The notes beneath the pieces were generated by a model that searched no databases, was not told the origin of the DNA, and saw only the letters and a list, made by a program, of their open reading frames with translations. A DNA stretch of 20,934 bases, taken from assembly GCA_910592005.1 (NCBI GenBank), contig CAJVPP010001313.1, forward strand, positions 1 to 20,934. The letters run 5' to 3'. Source of the DNA: Funneliformis mosseae (lineage: Eukaryota > Glomeromycota > Glomeromycetes > Glomerales > Glomeraceae). This document shows positions 16,476 to 20,934 of the stretch, piece after piece. Every line of letters begins with the position of its first letter. Positions within the stretch are counted from its first letter, which is position 1. A program made the position numbers and the translations under genes.

Positions 16476-18686
16476 TAGGGTTTTTAATCAAATCAAGTAA
16501 GATTAATGATTGATTATTTCAATCAATTTATCGATCGCAGAATATCATCATCGATCAAAATTAGACTAACTTTAATTGATTCTTAATTGATTAAATTTCT
16601 ATGAATGATCGATTAATAATTATTATATTTGATCGATTATATCATTATGATATAATATAACATATAAATAAATAATAAACAAAATTAAATAATATCATTA
16701 TTAAAAAAAAAGAAAAAAATTCCTTTTAAAGTTTAATGACATTCGTAAAAGGAGGAAACATTTTTTTATTCTTAAGACTTAGTAACTGATCTTTTAACAT
16801 TGAAGCTTTTCAAATAAAATAGTTATAGTTGTAGCATTATTTGTTTTTTTTCGTCATAAAAATGCATTTACATGTCATTGGCTTATAGAAAATATGGAAT
16901 TATATAATATATTAATTTGTATTGCACTAATTAATTATCCTCATAATAGCAATAATATTTGCCAAACTATTTTAACTAAACTTCAATTACTTAAATTAAA
17001 TAATAAAGTAAATGTAACAATTACTGAAAATGGTAGTAACATGATTAAAGCTATTTATGAATAGGATAGTGTTAATTATATTTCATGCAATGCATATACA
17101 TTATAGCTTTGTATTAAAGGGTAGAAAAAATTAAACTATATATCAACCAATTTAAGGAATTAATTTAATTTTTTAATTTTCCAAAATAAAATAAACGGTT
17201 AGAAAAGGCTCAGAAAGAAATTGCATCTAGATATAATATATAACTAGAAAATGATTCAATTTTATTTGATTTAACATCAATTGATTAATATCCATTAAAA
17301 ATTTTGCAAACTATTAATGATATCAAGACCTGATGAATATCATTTTTAGCTTTTTAAAAAAGATTACAAGTATTAAAAGATCCTATTAATGAGTTTCTTT
17401 TAAATTTATGTCTAGAGAATAAATTTAAAAAAGATTATGAAAAATTAAAAACGTGAATTCTTTTAAATTATAAATAGATTTTATTAAAAAAATTAATTAT
17501 TCTTTTTAAACCAATTAAAAAAGCAACAGAATAGTTAAGTGATCAAAAATATTGTACACTTTCTTTAATATATCCATCTATTTATGCATTATATTATAAT
17601 TATATACTAGATATAGATAATAATATTATTAATAAAAGTGGGTAAGTATAATATTTAAATAATTAAAAATAATTAAATTATATTTATTAATATTTAAATT
17701 CTTTTTTTTTAATATTACTATAGATGAGGATTCTGAAAATAATGAAAGTGTGCTTGATAATAAAGAAAGTGATAATGATAATGATGAGAAACAATTTTTT
17801 TTAAATAATATACAAATGTCTTTATTAAAAATTAATAATATTATTAATTCTGTCAAAAAAGCAATATATGACGCATTATTTTGAATATTTTAATTCATCA
17901 CCTGAAATTACTATACTTGTTAGCCTTTTAGATTCAAAATTTAAAAAAATGTATGGATGATCTGAAGAAGTACGTGAAATAATAATATTTTCATTAAAAA
18001 GAGAATATCATTTATTAAAAAATGAAGAAACTGTTATGCCTCAAATAAATTCAAGAAATAATTATTCAACAGGTGGGTTTAAATTGCATTTATTTAGATC
18101 ATATAAAATAAATAAAAAAGATGATGAAATCAATTGCTATTTGAATAATTTTAGAATTCCACAAGCTATACCTAAAATAGGTCTATTTCAATTATTAATT
18201 GATAATAAAAAGAAATGTTTAACTTTATTTAAAATAGCTGAAAAATATTTGAGTGTATCAGCCATATCTATTCTAAGTTAGTAGCTTTTTAGTGATGCTG
18301 AAAATTAAATTATCAAAGATTAGACCAGTTTAAAACTAAAGACTATTAATGAATTATTGTTTGTAAAATAAAATAGTAAATATTATAATCCTTTTGTATA
18401 ATTGTATATTGGTAAATTAAAGAGATTTTAGTAGTTATTATAATATTTATAATTGATAAAAATTAGCTTATTATAATTTTTTGATGCTTATATTAATATT
18501 AATAAATCAATCAATGAATAAGCAATTAAAATTCAATTTCTAGTTTATTTCTTTGATCAAACAATGTAATCAATTAAGAAATTAATCACATATGATTAAT
18601 CAAATAAATCAATTTTTAATCAATCAAATAAGTAAAAGATCAATCAAATCATCGATTATGATTTTTTTTATCAATTAAATATCCTA
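16476..18686 (+). mobile_element. hAT-superfamily DNA transposon, complete ends, dead
   Basis: The termini are TAGGGTTTTTAATCAA on the left and, in reverse complement, TAGGATATTTAATTGA on the right, an imperfect ~16-base inverted repeat. The perfect 8-bp duplication TTTTAGTA (16468-16475 and 18687-18694) is diagnostic. Inside both ends are dense subterminal repeats of ATCGAT/TTGATTGA words (left about 16500-16660, right about 18500-18660), the expected transposase-binding sites of hAT elements. Length is 2,211 bp. The plus-strand transposase is a pseudogene, entered separately. The N-terminal BED zinc finger appears to be missing, which points to an internal deletion as well as point mutation. 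Confidence 0.92.
16846..18431 (+). pseudogene. hAT transposase pseudogene with C-terminal dimerisation domain
   Basis: The frame opens inside the RNase-H-like core with AFTCHWLIENMELYNILICI, followed by NYPHNSNNICQTIL and ITENGSNMIKAIYE (normally a catalytic Asp in TDNGSNM; here Glu). Further blocks are PLKILQTINDI, LSDQKYCTLSLIYPSIYALY, an acidic Asn/Asp/Glu linker, and PEITILVSLLDSKFKKMY. A clean ~82-codon stretch (18036-18281) runs into the hAT dimerisation domain: KIAEKYLSVSAISILS, then LFSDAEN and INELLFVK with NSKYYNPF. The order matches RICESLEEPER/ZBED-type transposases. A candidate intron at 17642-17723 (GTAAGT...CTATAG) precedes DEDSENNE, with one base out of frame. About fifteen stops, mostly TAA/TAG/TGA where Gln, Trp or Arg fit, plus several frameshifts. 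The BED finger and first catalytic Asp region are not found. Non-functional. Confidence 0.9.
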
Positions 18687-18694
18687 TTTTAGTA
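18687..18694. repeat. Right 8-bp target-site duplication of the hAT element
   Basis: TTTTAGTA, identical to 16468-16475. The pre-insertion sequence would have read GGTATTTTAGTATAAACA. Confidence 0.9.
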
Positions 18695-19958
18695 TAAACA
18701 AATTATATTTTTTAATCTAAGTTAATAATACCTGCCTAAATTATTTTTATTATGACTAAACTTTTAGAAAATTTTATGTTTGACTAAATTCTAGACTAAA
18801 TCTTTAACTAAATTTTTAGTATGATTAAATGATTAAATTGCTTTATAATATATAAATTATAAATTTTTATTTATTTATCTTTATTAAATAATATATTATT
18901 ATTCAAAATTTATTAATTTTAACTTAAATTTTTTATTATTTATATTAATTAAATATATAATCAAAATATTACTAATTAAATTATGTTTTGATAGATATAA
19001 TTATTTATTAATAATTTAAAATAAATGTTAAATTAATATAATTAATTTTGACTTTATTCAAATTAATTAGTGCTAAAATAATTTATTATTTATGCTATTT
19101 AATAAATTTTAATCATTTTATTTAAAATTAAAAAAAAATATTTCAATATAATTAGTATTATAAATTAAATTTTATCAATTTTTATAATATTTATTTAAAA
19201 AAAATTTTATAAATAACAAAAATTAATTAAAAAATAACTATTTTTAAAATTTCAAAAAATTCTTTAATAATAATATATTTTATTATTTTTATATTATCAA
19301 ATTTTTAAATTTTTTCTAATTCTTAATATAAAAAAAAAATAATAATATTTAAAAATTATTATAATAAAATAAACAATATATTATTCAGCAAATTTATATT
19401 ATAAAATTATAAAAATAATTTTATAAAATAAAATACTAAATTTTTTATAATATATTTCTTTTAATATTATATTTTCATATTGATATATTTAATAAAACAG
19501 ATATTTTTTAATATACTTATATAATAACTTTTTACTAAATTACCAAATTTTTGTCTACATTATTTACTTATAAAACCAAAAAATATTTGTATTATCTTAT
19601 TAATCTGTTTTACTATTTTTTTTAATAAACCTTTTATTTTAACTATATTTATAATAATAATTATTATTTTTCAATTAAATTTTAAAATATTATTTAGTTA
19701 ATCAATAAATAAAAATATAAAAAATTAATTTTTATTAATAAAAATAAAATATAAAAAATATGAAATTAGTAAAAAAGAAAAAAGAGAAAAATATATATTA
19801 TAAAAAAAATTACTACATATTATTACTAATATTTAATATTGATATAATATAATTTTCTTATATAAATATTTTATTACTTTATGTTATACTTTCTACATTT
19901 TATTTTTATTATATATTCTAAAAACTTAACTTTTTTTGAGTATAAAATAAATTGATTG
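18695..19958. other. AT-rich DNA with a short ACTAAA repeat cluster
   Basis: No gene. At 18752-18830 the word GACTAAA or AACTAAA occurs four times with TTTAG/CTAG between copies (18755, 18781, 18794, 18808), a degenerate short repeat possibly belonging to another transposon end. The remaining ~1.1 kb is almost pure A/T with no reading frame or clear repeat border. Confidence 0.35.
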
Positions 19959-20091
19959 TTAGGAAAATCAGGTTTCAGTGATTTTTTAATAAAATTAAAA
20001 TTTTTATTGCATTTTAGTTTTTAATGTTATTAAATTAAATTGTATTAAGCTCTTAATTTAAGTTAAAATTCTTAGAATCTGATTTTCCTAA
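19959..20091. mobile_element. ~133-bp probable MITE with TTAGGAAAATCAG ends
   Basis: TTAGGAAAATCAG (19959-19971) and its exact reverse complement (20079-20091) form 13-base perfect inverted ends, with weaker complementarity continuing inward (GTTTCAG against ATTCTAAG). The ends are more complex than their AT-rich surroundings, which makes a chance match unlikely. The interior is non-coding. No target duplication is evident, so superfamily and exact ends are open. Confidence 0.55.
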
Positions 20092-20800
20092 AAACTTTTC
20101 TATTTAGCAAAATTTTCAAAAAAAAATTTTTTAAATTTATTATATATTAAATTTATTAAGCATTTTATATAAATAAAAATTATAAACTAATATATCTTTA
20201 ATAAATTTATTTATTTATTTATTTAAAAATATTTTACATATATTTTATATTTAATATAATTTATTTATTTTATTTATTTATAATATAATATATAATATAT
20301 AATTTTATCAGCATTTTAATTAATTTAATTTAACTATCATTTAATTATAATTTAACTATATTTTAAATAAAACTACTATTTTATAATTGATAAAAAACTA
20401 TTAAATATGTCAGTTTTTTTTGCATAATACATATGATGACTATTGGATTTGTAAATAAGTATACATTTATTTTTATAATATATAAATATAAAACTTAAAT
20501 TTATCTTTTTAACTATCAAATATTTTTTCTATTAAATATATATATTACATTAAGCCAATATTCTGATTAATTTAAGTATATATTATTTTATTATATTCTT
20601 CAATTTTTATATATAATTAATACTTAAACAATATAATTAATTAGAATAAAAATTTGCTATTCTTTTTACTATTATTATAAATACATATTTTTATAAATAC
20701 TTAAAATTAATTATTTTAATTTTCTTTTTATTAAAACAAAATTTTTGCAAAAAATTTAATTTTATATTTTTAAATATAATTAAATTGATTATATAATTAA
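20092..20800. other. AT-rich DNA with microsatellites
   Basis: A (TTTA)n run at about 20205-20225 and TA-rich runs at 20280-20300. No gene or element end was recognised. Confidence 0.35.
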
Positions 20801-20934
20801 AGCTCTGAACGGTTCAGATTAATCTGAAAATTTTCAGTTTGGATCAACTTCAGTTCAGTTTCGGATTGCAAAAATTTCAATCTGAAAATTTTCGGTTCAG
20901 TTCGGATTTTTTTCGGATTATAAATCTAATCCGA
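20801..20934. repeat. CTGAA/CGGTTCAG-rich repeat array cut by the window end
   Basis: The last ~130 bases abruptly become richer in G and C. They contain CTGAACGGTTCAG, the perfect 14-base palindrome CTGAAAATTTTCAG, a second AATCTGAAAATTTTCGG copy, and repeats of TTCAGTTCAG/TTCGGTTCAGTTCGGAT ending in CGGATTATAAATCTAATCCG, itself an inverted repeat. Repeated CCGAACTGAA-type words are common in subterminal regions of DNA transposons. It is probably the end of an element lying mostly beyond the window. Confidence 0.5.

Noticed and set aside
17629..17856. 75-codon minus-strand frame with a Ser/Leu run
   Set aside because: Antisense of the acidic Asn/Asp/Glu linker and intron of the hAT transposase pseudogene.
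4764..18431. Reassigned genetic code (TAA/TAG read as Gln, ciliate style) to explain stops at Gln positions
   Set aside because: Stops also replace Trp and Arg, TGA is among them, frameshifts are present and catalytic residues are mutated. The nearby CBS and F-box genes have no in-frame TAA/TAG and end in TGA and TAG.

Overview
The window looks like nuclear DNA of an arbuscular mycorrhizal fungus of the Rhizophagus (Glomeromycotina) type. This is an inference from four things: extreme A+T richness, short introns (69-90 bp) with GTAWGT/GTGAC-like donors, an F-box/leucine-rich-repeat protein whose opening residues fit the family greatly expanded in these fungi, and decayed hAT and pogo/Tigger DNA transposons. 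No prokaryotic operon structure, rRNA or tRNA was recognised.

Two intact genes were found, both on the minus strand, in an island of more balanced base composition (about 11.2-15.1 kb). The first is a five-exon cystathionine beta-synthase gene (13273-15076; 496 residues after joining exons), the entry enzyme of transsulfuration. The second is a single-exon 507-residue F-box protein (11197-12720), a probable substrate receptor of an SCF ubiquitin ligase. They are separated by about 550 bp holding the end of the first gene, the putative promoter of the second, and a perfect AACCGGTT-based palindrome. Nothing indicates that the two genes work together.

The rest is transposon-derived or unassigned AT-rich DNA. 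From left to right: an LTR-like but unassigned start; a diverged ~470-bp tandem duplication (590-1590); a 154-bp fold-back MITE with TA target duplication (2168-2321); isolated pogo-type terminal repeats (2410-2464, 3006-3112); a purine-rich simple repeat (3260-3540) and a GGCAAA-rich transposon-end-like array (3541-3653); a 2.09-kb pogo/Tigger element with TIRs and TA duplication (4748-6840), whose transposase is broken; fold-back sequences and a ~60-bp tandem array (7028-7840); a decayed multi-exon gene of uncertain family (about 8130-9790); a gene-poor stretch of more mixed composition (9790-11196); the two real genes; a ~140-bp tandem duplication and a 2.21-kb hAT element with a perfect 8-bp target duplication (16476-18686); and about 2 kb of AT-rich DNA with one more fold-back element, ending in a CTGAA-rich array cut by the window edge.

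The most informative biological signal is the mode of decay. In the three dead coding regions most in-frame stops sit where Gln, Trp or Arg would be expected, which fits C-to-T/G-to-A transitions. Two of the three pogo catalytic Asp positions have become Asn. The two host genes show none of this. It suggests targeted or methylation-linked mutation of repeats, and argues against an altered genetic code.
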